Source: Symbiodinium natans (lineage: Eukaryota; Sar; Dinophyceae; Suessiales; Symbiodiniaceae). Taken from it: 64,000 bases of DNA. Of this stretch, positions 11,201 to 22,211 are shown piece by piece. The DNA lies in NCBI GenBank assembly GCA_905221605.1, contig CAJNDS010002207.1:384501-448500 (forward strand). Direction: 5' to 3'. The notes below the pieces were generated by a model. The model made no database searches and was not told where the DNA came from. It saw only the letters and a list, made by a program, of their open reading frames with translations. Position numbers and translations under genes: made by a program. Position 1 is the stretch's first letter; every line of letters starts with the position of its first letter.

Positions 11201-12857
11201 TCAAGACTTCAGCGGCAACAATGTCCGCACCCTTGGCATGGTAGTTAGCCTGAGTTTCGGTCTTGGGCTGTCCCAGGAAACAACCTCAACGCTCCAAACA
11301 CGCCCATATGTGAGCCACCCCGAGGCAATATCACCTGCCACTCATTTGAAGCCTCCCGATGTTCAGTTTGCTGATTGTTTGCGGCTGAGATGTGATCCAA
11401 GGCATGCTCGCCGAGTCACAGGGCTTGCCTGGAGATCATGTTGGACAGTCCACTGTGGGCTACCGCATGCCGTCCCTTGGCCACTCCAACATTGAACGGG
11501 TTCAGGGTTCAAACACGAGTTTAGGGATCGGCGCTTCTAGTTGGAGGCTTGCATATCGTCGGACAGCTGAAGTTTTTCCGATTCTGCAATTGAGAGAGCT
11601 CAACTCCTGGTTTGGTGGGCTCAGGTTTGGTGGTGTCAGTGCCAGGGCCTCGGAGCAAGATTCTTCCAAGGCTTTGTGCACCAACGAATGGAAAGAAGCG
11701 CTCCCTACATTCTGCCCAGTGCTTAACTTCAAACTCATGTCTTCTGTGAATGGGCACGGTGGTCTGCCCAGGTCATCACTCCTTTCAATTTCCCTCTGGA
11801 GATATGTGGCATCCAATCGCTTTCCGCTGCGCCGAGGCTGCAGCAGGTATCCAGGAGAACGGGCTTGAAGTAGGCTGCAAGAGCCGCAAACTTTGCCTGC
11901 CAATGAGGCTCAAATGTCAAAGCCGTAACTCCGATTCCACATCTATTGAAATTGACTTAAACAGAGACTCACCCTCAATCCTAAACCATCGGCCAAGCCA
12001 AGGTTTTTATGGGCAACCAGTGCACGACGCCCTTTGCCTCAACGAGACAAGCATGGAGTGAGAGGGGAGGTAAGGATGACAATGCAAAAGGTTCCGATTG
12101 CTGTCTTGTCAGGGCAAGACAGAGAGTAAGTTCTTACTGATGCCTTCTTGTTTTCTTGGCATAAATGTGGGGCGGACTAATCGGCGATGGGTGTTCAGAA
12201 AAGTGCACGATGACTCGGTCTACAGTCACTGTGATGCCCTTTTCATGTATCTCAGGTCCAGCCGACAGGGGTTGTTCTTGATTAGGTTACCCTGTTATGA
12301 GGGTTCAATCGACAAGAAACAGCAAGCACCTTTTGTTCAGAAGACGTGCTTGCTTTCCATGCTGCACCAGTGCTGAGAAAGGAAAGTCGACTGGAAGGTT
12401 GCCATTGTGATGGAGCAGTTTCTCAGAATGCTACATCATGTCGGGCTTCCCAAGACTGATGCTCCCAAGCTGAAGCTCAGACACGACACTTCAGATTTCG
12501 GGCTGGAGACGGCGCAACATGGTTCTCTTCTCCAAAGCAGTAACGGAAGGAAAATCCCATGCGGGCACCTGCATAGGAAACCCATCGCTCACACACCAGG
12601 ATGGCTTCGCAGATTACCCTTGCATGGATCTGTTTTAGATATGGCGGGCACGCGCAATACTCCGGTACTCAAAAATGCGGCCCATGCCTGCAGATATCAT
12701 GCAGTGGCCTTGTGGCAGCACTGCGTGTGGCTCAGATCGATTTCATCTACTGCGACGGTCCGGTTTTCAACGAAGTCCTTCTTCGCACCTTGGGGAGCAT
12801 GTTCCGTGTCAGGAGTAGTCGCATTGCTTCCAGTGACGTGAACAAAGATGAAAGTGC

Positions 12858-12899
<42 letters not shown>

Positions 12900-15597
12900 C
12901 ACCGCCCCTCAGGCCCCATGAAAGAAAAAAGAAAGAAAGAGAGGGAGAGAGAGGCTATCCATGCCAAGCAGATCACAGCACTCTCCTACCGGCCTCGAAG
13001 TTGAGGTGGGGATGCAAAGATGACGCTCTTCACCGGATCCCAGAGAATTGCCGACAAGCTGGCTGTGGACCTCAAGGGCAAGGTGGGCACGTGTGGAATT
13101 TAGGCTCCCTGCTTTAAGGGGGGGTGTTCTTGGCGACTGCGCACCTCATCAAATTTCAAACTGCCAGGGTTTGAGGCTACAGGGCCCTCAAAAGACGGGC
13201 GGCTTTTAAACAAATTGAAAGGTAGCCGAAGGCCAAAGGTTGCCGTTCAGCTGCATTCAGCATCTGGCAGGTGAAGCTTGAGGATGCCGGCTTCGACTGG
13301 AAGATTCTGGGCCCCGTTGCTCGGGCGCGCACTTCAGATTTGGCGATACTGGGTTTTGCGCTTGACACTTGAGGGGTTTCCACCCCCTCCCCCCCGCCCG
13401 GCGCTGAGAGTTCCCGGATGTTCCGAGGCCATTTCAGCATGTTGGGGTGCGGGTTGTGGCTTGTGGCTGGCTGTGATAGTTCTGCCAGTTTCCGCCAGCC
13501 GAGGATGTAATGGATGTGGACTACGTGGTACCTTGGTCCCAAACAGTGCAGCCTCACTGTGGGTTCTAAGCGTTGGTAAGGAGGGTACGATTGAGGTCTC
13601 GGCGAGCCGCCCGAGCACATGGCTCTAGTCTATAGGTGGCTTGCGAACATCTGCGTGCCAGAAAATCTGCATTTTGCGGTGCAAATGCCTGGGCCTACGC
13701 TTGCAAAATGTTGTTTTTGTCGGGCAGTCCTCCATTTCTGGTCCAACGTGTGTTATCTGATGTCATCTGCTTCGTGTCAAGGATCTCAATCATTCTCAAT
13801 CTCAATACACTGCATCTCAACTGTTCACATCTTCGCACACATGTGCAGTGAAGTGAATCCTCCCTAGGCGTGGCAATCCGATCATGACGCTTACGGCTTT
13901 GCCGGTCAGAAGTGCTCGGCCCAGTCCATGCTCTTCATGCATGAGTTCCGAGGCAGCATTGCAGGAGCAGAGTCCGCAGAGTCCCAAAAACACACCGTTA
14001 GAAGACTAGACCGCGCCGCCACTTCATGGACGGGTGACGGGCCAGTCGAGCATTCGACAAAAAGACCTAATTATAGTGGAATGGAATGCATCCCTTCGAC
14101 TCGTTCATGTATGCTCAGGAACTGGACGAAGCCGGACGTGCCACAGCTCAATTGGCCAACTTGCAATCTGGGGCAGCAGAGTCGACAGAACAAGTCGAGG
14201 ATAGATGCGATCGATGCTCGCTTGCTTTTGTAGCGCCCACGCACGCAAGCACGCACCCCCTGCCCCGCGCACGCATAAAAGAAACGCAAGGAGAGATTGA
14301 GAGATGTGCAGAGAGAGACACACACAGAGACACAGAGAGACACAGAGAGACACAGAGAGACACAGAGAGACACAGAGAGACACAGAGAGACACAGAGAGA
14401 CACAGAGAGACACAGAGAGACACAGAGAGACACAGAGAGACACAGAGAGACACAGAGAGACACAGAGAGACACAGAGAGACACAGAGAGACACAGAGAGA
14501 CACAGAGAGACACAGAGAGACACAGAGAGACACAGAGAGACACAGAGAGACACAGAGAGACACAGAGAGACACAGAGAGACACAGAGAGACACAGAGAGA
14601 CACAGAGAGACACAGAGAGACACAGAGAGACACAGAGAGACACAGAGAGACACAGAGAGACACAGAGAGACACAGAGAGACACAGAGAGAGAGAGACACA
14701 GAGAGACACAGAGAGACACAGAGAGACACAGAGAGACACAGAGAGACACAGAGAGACACAGAGAGACACAGAGAGACACAGAGAGACACAGAGAGACACA
14801 GAGAGACACAGAGAGACACAGAGAGACACAGAGAGACACAGAGAGACACAGAGAGACACAGAGAGACACAGAGAGACACAGAGAGACACAGAGAGACACA
14901 GAGAGACACAGAGAGACACAGAGAGACACAGAGAGACACAGAGAGACACAGAGAGACACAGAGAGACACAGAGAGACACAGAGAGACACAGAGAGACACA
15001 GAGAGACACAGAGAGACACAGAGAGACACAGAGAGACACAGAGAGACACAGAGAGACACAGAGACACAGAGAGACACAGAGAGACACAGAGAGACACAGA
15101 GAGACACAGAGAGACACAGAGAGACACAGAGAGACACAGAGAGACACAGAGAGACACAGAGAGACACAGAGAGACACAGAGAGACACAGAGAGACACAGA
15201 GAGACACAGAGAGACACGGAGACACACACGCAGACACACAGAGACACAGACACACAGACACGCAGACACGCAGACACGCAGACACGCAGAGGCCCGGACC
15301 TCCCAGGCTCCGCTTACATAAACTCCACCGACTCCGCTCTAAACCCTAAACCCTGAACTCTAAAACCTAACCCGAAACCCTAAACCCCAAACCCTAAACC
15401 CATCCTTTTGCGGCTCCTAATCCCTGCGAGACTTTCAACGCGAGGGGGGGTAAAACAAGTGGGTTTTCAAAAATAAATAGCACACACACACACAGAGACA
15501 TAGAGACACAGAGACACAGAGACAAAGAGACACAGAGACACAGACACACATACACACAGACACACAGACACAGAGAGAGAGAGAGAGAGACACAAAC

Positions 15598-15633
<36 letters not shown>

Positions 15634-15764
15634 CGACTGACCGACAGACCGACTGACCGACTGACCGACAGACCGACAGACCGACAGACCGACAGACCGA
15701 CAGACCGACAGACCGACAGACCGACAGACAGAGACAGACAGACACACACAGAGACACACACAGA

Positions 15765-15803
<39 letters not shown>

Positions 15804-18800
15804 GCACACACATAATTATTGCTAGGGCCAGACTTGTTTAATCCGTTTCCCCATTTTGCAATTGTAACAGAAGCAAGCCTGCTCCCCAAACAAGTATGAC
15901 AAAAAGTCTGTTTCAAAAACATGTAACTCCTGAGCCCGATCCCTTTCTGCCCCTGGAATTCCTTTGAGCGCGGACCCTGGTCAAGGTGGACATCGTTGGC
16001 CGCCTGGGTCGGCTAGCTGGGCAGCGGAGCTTGAAGGAGCCCTGAGCAAACCATGGTTCAACACAGCATGGCCACCCACAATCCAGGATTTGTGGGGCTT
16101 GCATGCTGTTCCGAGTTTGTCTGGCATATCAGGTTGAACTGTGTAATCAGTGTAATCCCTCAAGCCCATTCATGCCCTGCTCTGTTGCATTCTAAGCAGA
16201 ATCGCCTGAACCTCTCAACCGAAGGCCCCCCGCAAGAGGCCCAAGACATTGCTTAGGATGTGCGACTTTAGGGTTTCCGAGTTGTTAGAGCTTGAAACCA
16301 GACGTGTCTCATGCCTCCTATATCGCTCCACATTTGCCCATGGAAGCCCAAGGGCCCAAACCTTCAGACATCTTCAAACCCTCCCTCACGTGGAGACAGA
16401 GAAACATAGTCCAAGAATCCCAATCTCCAGGAGCTCACCAACTGCCCCGTGCTGACTTGGCCCACAGCACCTCGGAATGGAGAACAATGAGCTTTGCAGC
16501 CCTTGTTGTGTCGGCGCCCAGAGTTCGAAAGTCAAGAGTCAAACCCTAGTGACACAGCGTCTTTTTGCAAGGACAAATTCTTGGCCCACATGAACCGGGT
16601 TTTGGCAATCCCGGGCGCATCCTTGGCCTTCGGGGGCAAGGCGCATTGCCCTATCTCAGGGGGTGAGGATTTTGGGTGAGGCTGTCGAAGCTCCGTAGCT
16701 TACGTAATTGGTGGATTTCGGTCCGGAATGGGGGCAGGACGTAGGCGCGTTGGGGTTCTGCACAGAAGCAGTGTTCAGTCTGTGGTCTGTGGTCAAAAAG
16801 ATAATGGCGTTCAGGGCCCCTTGGTTTAAATCAAACCAGGGCTTTTGGGGATTTTACTTCGTGTCTTTGGCCTTCCGCTTCCGCTCCATGTGCAAAAGGG
16901 TTTCCGTTTTCGCCGGCTTGAGGGCGAACAAACTGTCAAAACCTGAAAGCTCGAGGAGTGTCAGTGTGCTCAAGCAAGTGGGGGCTGTTCCACATTTATT
17001 ATGCCTTTTTGGGGTCCTTTTTTTCAACGGCTTCGCGTAGCGGGATAGTAGCGAGATCGGACATCTTGCCCCCTGTCCTCTGTTCCAAAACACCAACACC
17101 CCCCAAAAGTCGAAACGAAACCTTCCTGTCCCCTGCCCCTTGAACCTGCCTCTCTGGGGCCCAGGAGCTGGCCGATCATACAGTGCCGCCACAGCGGCCC
17201 AGCTCAATGTCATGGCCGGAAGTTTAGCATGACTGATGCTCTTCGCCGAGGGCCAAGCCCCTTCAATAGTTCAGCCAGTTCAGCCCGAAAGAGCACAAGG
17301 ACTCCAAAGACTGCAGCAGCCAAACCAAAATCGATACAGAACTCACACCCGGTTCAAAGGTATGGAGCCGTGGAGCCGACTGCTGTGCGCATTCCCATCG
17401 AGGCAGCATCTCCATAGCTTTGCAGCTTTGGTTTCGTAGGCGAGGACTGCTGTTGGTGCCCCTTTTCTCCCTTTTTCTTGTCATGAATTGTTAGGCTAGC
17501 ATCCCTGGGTTGCTTGGGAGCTCCTTCTGCGCGGTGCAAAGTGGGGGCGTGTCATCGAGCACGAAGCTCTTTTAGAAGGACCGATGCCCTTGCTCCGGCG
17601 GCACCAGAACGGGTTACTTCAGAGCGCGAAGCGAGAAGTTTGCGATGTGCTCTTGAAGTGCCACCTGACAATCTCGGCTCGTTAGGTCCCTTTCTTAAAG
17701 GCGCTGTGAGGCAAGACCCGTCGCCGGGGAAAGCAAAAGAGAGCCGCTGAACAATCAGAGTGCTTTGTATCTCTCCCCAACTGAGTAGCTGAGCCCATGT
17801 GCAAATTTGGGCCTTCTGAAAGCCTTGTAAGATGTTGGGTTGGGAGGCTTTGGAGGATCCTCCAAGCTTCGAAGTGGCCACCGTCGAGCTATTCGGCCCT
17901 TTCCAGGCCGGGGTCTTTGGGGTTGAAACCTAAGGGTGAAAAAAAGGCTCAGAGAGGAGATCTTAGAGAGGACCTTTTTGTGCAACGCCATCACTGCGCT
18001 CTGTGCCTTGCGCGTGCCTGACAGGCCCTGTCAGTGAAAGGCCTGCCAGACTTAAGTTTCAACCTTTAGCCTTGCTGAGGGACCAGTCCTTGTGATGGTG
18101 ACCCCCCTCGCTGTCTGTCGGAGCATGCCTCCAAATTTCGTGGACATGGCGCTTTGAGGAGACACATTCATCAGTTAAAGTAGGTCTGCCTCGAAACCTG
18201 CTTGGGGCAAGCGAAGAAACCCGAATCCAACCCAAGATCATACTCGAATCCGAAAATCCTGCTCGTGGGTTCCCTGCAAGGTGTTAGTGGACTACAAGGA
18301 GGGCCAGCAGTCCAAGGCGGGGCTGTATGTACATATATATATATATATATATATATGGTATGTATACATATAGATAGATATATATATATATGTATATAGA
18401 CAAGGCTTCAGAAGGAAGGGCCTCACCCTGAAGGCACGCTCTGCACCCGATCCAGGGTATGCCAACAGGACCCCTATAAGGGAGAGAGAGTCAAAGGCCC
18501 GCACTAGCAGACCCCACGTCAACTCTGCAAACTGACTCCTGAGAACCCCCCCCCCCACACCCTTCCAACGCACAGGTCATCGAGGCCATCAACCGAATGC
18601 CCAACCACCTGACTGCCGGAATTGTGTCCAACAACCCCCGCTTCATCAACGAGGCCATGGCGAACGATCTGAGGATTTGTTGGGTTGGCACGGCGTCGAG
18701 CCTAGAAATCGTACTTGTTTGGGTTCCATATTTAACCGTCTACTCGCATTCCCCTAGCCCAACTTGATTTGTTGATTTGAGTCCTGGTTTCCGCTCCGGG

Positions 18801-20378
18801 CTGAGCGGCCTGAGGCAACCTGAGCAATAAGGTGTTTGGCGAGTGCTAATGCTGGAACAGCCGCGAGTGATGAGGTTGCGGAGCCCGAACCATTTCTTTC
18901 ATATGAGATTCGATTCTCAGCCCTCCTGTGGCAGCATAAGGCTGGCAGATGGCAGCCAGACACGTTTCCTCAATGAACCATCCGGTGCAGAACATGTGCC
19001 ATGAGTGCGGTCTCGACACAATCACCACCTTCACATATGCCGATCCTTGCACCCTCAAACCTCCAGCCGGCAACACTCAAAGCCATAGCCCTTTTGATGC
19101 TCTAAAACTTTCAACCTGGGCAGGTACTGGCCAACTCCATCACCGGCACAACCTATGCTGGGGAATCATGGCTGCAGCAAGGCACTGCTGTGCAACTTGA
19201 TGTGCAGCCTCCGAGACGCTTCTGATTTTAGCATATGACGTCGCCACTATGTTCGGAGGGATGGAATACTGTGAGGAGCATGAGATGAACGAAAGCCTTA
19301 GAGTTGCAATCCGGAGAAGCCTTACAAGAGGCGGATGCGATCCTTATATTACAATGCACAGTCCTTCCAGCCCACAAGCAGAGTGGAACGATAGCCAAAG
19401 CATCCAAGACCCCAAGATGCAGGAAGGTGCGTTTTCACGACACGCAGCGACGCAAGCACCACAAAGTGCACTCGACCCAAGCGGGAGCACAGTTTGAACC
19501 TCAGGCGCACGCAAGCACGCCCAAGAGCATGCTGTTTGCGATGCTTTGGTTGCTGTCCAACATCTGCGGCGATTCACATACATAATCACACATACACATC
19601 CACGCATGCAGGTACATATGTATAATTATGTATATATGCCCGACAATGCGAACACCGTACTAACACCGTGCTAAGACCCCTGATATAGCTTGGGCACTCC
19701 AACGAGGCGCGGGCGCGAACGACGGGTGCTCCGGTGCAGCACTGGTTTGGGCCTTCCGGCGACGTCCGATCCGGAGGCATGAAAGTTGTTAACAGTTTAA
19801 TGGAATGGTAATTAATTATTTATGGACATGTGCTTTTGTGTGTGTGTGTGTGTATGTGTTATCTTTCTTGTTCTTCATATATAGTTCGGGAGTTCTGGGT
19901 TTCTCCTTCATTCATCCATCGTTTGGGAGATGTTGGGAGTTTGCAATGAGGGGTGGTAGAAGAAACAAAGCCAATAGATGACCCATACTCGCAAGACTCG
20001 TAAGGCTTTTTGACGGCAGAGCTGCCAGGAACCTCCCCTACAAGAAGCAGCTGAGTAATTCTCGAATAGAAACGCCACGACATCCATTGAAGGTGCCCTC
20101 CCCGGTTCGCCTAGAACTAGGACACATCAGGCCCGTGGAATCCCATGGACACAGTTCGGCATCGTAATTGGCACAGCGGGTGCAGTCGGGTGCAGGTGCT
20201 TGTTGGTCAAAGGTTTCATGCCATCTTGGGATCCCCACTGCGCGACATGAAGCACTCAACTGACCTGAAATGTCGGCGTGTGTCGGGAAGTTGTTCTGGA
20301 TGGGAAGGCTGGGATCCTGCTTTAGAGTTGCGTGCTGAGTTCGTGTGCTCGACTTGGCTGAAGCACCTCCAGCAGTAG
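8226..20378 (+). CDS. P5CDH: Delta-1-pyrroline-5-carboxylate dehydrogenase (P5CDH, ALDH12 type), >20 exons
   Basis: It oxidises glutamate semialdehyde/P5C to glutamate with NAD+ in proline breakdown, normally in mitochondria. Exons, in order, match the plant ALDH12 pattern: 8226-8283 (basic start [14 protein letters not shown], presequence-like), 9623-~9710 ([11 protein letters not shown]), 9809-9906 ([12 protein letters not shown]), 10113-~10176, 10823-~10881 ([11 protein letters not shown]), 11184-~11240, ~11390-11490, 11772-~11804 ([10 protein letters not shown]), 12398-~12461, 12736-~12797, 13020-13082 ([14 protein letters not shown]), 13271-13315 ([13 protein letters not shown]), 13504-13527, 13868-13945 (catalytic Cys in GQKCSAQSM), 15969-16036, 16429-~16461 (PVLTW), 16572-~16640 (FGGK), ~17340-17412, 17875-17906 (ELFGPFQ), 18281-18316, 18576-~18670, 19124-~19162, 19707-19784 ([16 protein letters not shown]). 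The last exon, ~20310-20378 (stop TAG), is tentative. One or two small exons between 11,804 and 12,398 are unresolved. Family identity is certain; boundaries are partly inferred. Confidence 0.9.
8284..9622 (+). other. P5CDH intron 1 region, nothing recognised
   Basis: This 1.3-kb stretch separates the putative presequence exon from the first exon with a clear ALDH12 match. One or more N-terminal exons may be hidden here, since ALDH12 proteins have about 30-40 residues between presequence and the DPLNGE region. I could not place them. No repeat is seen. Confidence 0.4.
12866..12898 (+). repeat. (GA)n then G run in P5CDH intron
   Basis: About 13 GA units are followed by 7-8 G, then further AAAG/GA-rich sequence to 12,955. 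It lies between the exons at 12,736 and 13,020. Confidence 0.9.
13868..13945 (+). CDS. P5CDH: P5CDH exon with the catalytic cysteine
   Basis: The acceptor CCCTAG is at 13862-13867. The exon encodes [16 protein letters not shown] and then [10 protein letters not shown], in phase with the preceding exon (13504-13527, DVMDVDYV). The Cys of GQKCSAQS is the aldehyde dehydrogenase nucleophile. The next exon (15969) begins about 2 kb downstream, beyond the repeat-rich intron. Confidence 0.92.
14326..15216 (+). repeat. Decamer tandem array (GACACAGAGA)n, ~0.9 kb
   Basis: The 10-bp unit is repeated almost perfectly for about 890 bp, close to 90 copies. Two length changes are visible: an insertion of GAGA near 14,690 and a shortened unit near 15,061, each shifting the register. 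All reading frames stay open on both strands, giving [10 protein letters not shown] or [10 protein letters not shown] peptides, which are not evidence of a gene. Confidence 0.97.
15339..15402 (+). repeat. Interstitial telomere-like tract (AAACCCT)n
   Basis: About nine degenerate heptamers of AAACCCT (complement TTTAGGG, the plant/dinoflagellate telomere unit) run over about 64 bp, with variants such as AACCCGA and AAACCCC. The tract lies in a P5CDH intron between two microsatellite arrays. Confidence 0.85.
15480..15811 (+). repeat. Compound microsatellite (CA)n, (GA)n, (CCGACAGA)n, (CA)n
   Basis: Successive blocks are CACACA/GAGACA, a GA run near 15,573-15,620, an octamer block based on CCGACAGA/CCGACTGA at about 15,630-15,725, and a (CA)n block near 15,765-15,800. 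All are purine/CA-rich on the + strand, like the decamer upstream, which suggests they grew from related seed sequence. Confidence 0.95.
18330..18400 (+). repeat. (AT)n microsatellite in P5CDH intron
   Basis: Two TATATA runs are separated by GGTATGTATACATATAGATA. It lies between the exons at 18,281-18,316 and 18,576. Confidence 0.9.
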
Positions 20379-22211
20379 GGAAAGGATCTTGCGCTAATTG
20401 AGAAGGCCCGTTCCGAGCTTCTCATTAAGAACTAATGGCCCGAAGAAACCCTAAGGCCAGAGCGTGAGAAGCCCCATGAGTGCAGGGCGGAGTCACACAT
20501 GCCCCTGAAAAGGTATCCACACCAAGCATGCGATTCAGCTTTGCAACTTGTCAGCAAGGATTTGATGTCAGAGTCGGACATGCTTTCAAGGTGCACTTCA
20601 TTAATGGAAGCATGCTGGAGTTCTGTTGGAGTTCTAGCACGCTCACACCCCCGAGATGTTCCACATGTGGGGGCACGCGTCGTAAGGGATGTGCACTGAC
20701 CATTTCACCGTCTGTTTTTCTCCAACGCTTTATATCTACCAAAATGGATAGGCAAGAAAGGGGTTGCAGGCGGGGTAGGGATAGATGGGGGCAGAGGGGG
20801 CTGCGGATGGGTCGGCTCAGGGCGCCACATGGGTTGTGGTCAGGTACCTCCTTCCTCCTAGCCTGACGGAACCTACTGCAACCTAACCTGACCTATATCA
20901 CCGGCCCACCCTCCGAACGTACCAAACCTCAAAGCTTGGGAGTAAATCTCTCTGTGTGCGTGTGTCACCAAGCTGTTTGAACCACCTGCCCAACTTGTCC
21001 TCACCTGGCCCGGAGAGTTAAGGGCTTTTGGGCCCAGAAATTCCCGTGCACTTGTTCACAGGGCTTAAATGTCTAAAGTATGGCATGGTGTGGCGGCTGT
21101 TGTATGGCAGTAGGGGGCGTAGGGTTATAAGGGCGAAGGAAGGAGATTGCCGAGTCGAGGCTGGTCTTCACATCGGGAGGTCATCTACGACGTGGGGCCG
21201 GTGCCAGCCGAGATCCCCGAGCAGAGCTGACCGAAGGGCATCTCTAGCGCTGGGGTTCCTAAGACTTGAGAACTCAAGCTGCCCGCCTAACAGTAAAAAC
21301 ATGAACCCCAATGCATGTGTCGAAACGAGGGGACCTTGCAACCTCTTCGTTAGATCCTTCAAGTCGGGCTGTGCGGGCCATCTTTGCAGGAAACACTTTT
21401 GGCTTCAACCGGATGTCGTGCTTCGATCTTCCAGCACTGTGAGAACGCGGACTGTTGACTTATCATAGTTTCATAGTTTTGAGTTCATTATTTTGTTTAG
21501 CTTAGTCCATTATGCGCGGTGCTTGGCCGCAATACGCCAACTCTTGGCCACAGCGATGTCCGTCAAGTCCCGACTCAATCCAGCAGCTTTTGATGAGTTC
21601 TCCACAGCTGGGAGTGCAATACGTGTAGTAATACATGCGGAGTGAGTTTTTGGGGTCGGAGACACGAGACAGCTTGGTTCAACATGAAAACTTAAACGGA
21701 TATCTTTCATTGGTGATGTCACCGTACACACGGGTCTCCAGCAACCCCGGCCTGCGTTCAGCAGCTTAGCTTAAATAGTGCAAGCGTGCCCTCACATAAG
21801 CGGTTGGGCACCGTCGGGAGTACAGCGAATCCACCAGCGAAAACTGGACGTCCAAACATGCGCTCGGGCACGCACGGGCACACCGCACATGCTACCGTTC
21901 ATGAGCAGGGTCAATTGGTCAACATCTTGGGCAGAGCATAAGCTTCTTGGATGCTGTGCGCAGGGCGGAGGTACCGTATGTAATGTTGCTGTCCCAAAGA
22001 TTTCTTGTGGACAAGTCTACGACTCTCCCCAGCATTCTCCCCAAAGTCTAAGTCGTTCAAAGCTCGGAACATGACAAAAGACTTCCCGTGCTGCCAAGCT
22101 TCGGATCAGACCAATTTAAAGCTGAGCCGTCTTCCCGTGAATCCGCGGATGGTCGCGCAGCGCGCAGCTTCGTCAGCAGGTAGAAGTAGATCCACAGGCA
22201 CGATATTTATC
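20379..22211 (+). other. Gap between P5CDH and 14-3-3, no gene recognised
   Basis: This 1.8-kb stretch may be intergenic, or may hold the true P5CDH 3' exon and an extra small gene. The best candidate is an open frame at 20,528-20,690 starting MRFSFATCQQGFDVRVGHAF, but a second frame (LQLVSKDLMSESDMLSRC) is equally open over the same bases. No splice evidence decides between them. No repeats are seen. Confidence 0.3.

Larger units (their letters stand above)
13946..15968 (+). other. P5CDH intron filled with repeats
   Basis: This 2.0-kb intron lies between the catalytic-Cys exon and the exon [19 protein letters not shown]. It holds the decamer array (14326-15216), a telomere-like tract (15339-15402) and a compound microsatellite (15480-15811). 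The 404-411-codon ORFs here come only from the decamer, whose length does not break any frame. Confidence 0.85.

Noticed and set aside
14071-15356. Six overlapping ORFs of 350-411 codons on both strands
   Set aside because: They come entirely from the 10-bp repeat, which has no stop in any frame; translations are [10 protein letters not shown] or [10 protein letters not shown] repeats.
15394-15922. Cys/Val/Ser-rich minus-strand ORFs of 124-151 codons
   Set aside because: Products of (CA)n, (GA)n and octamer microsatellites only.
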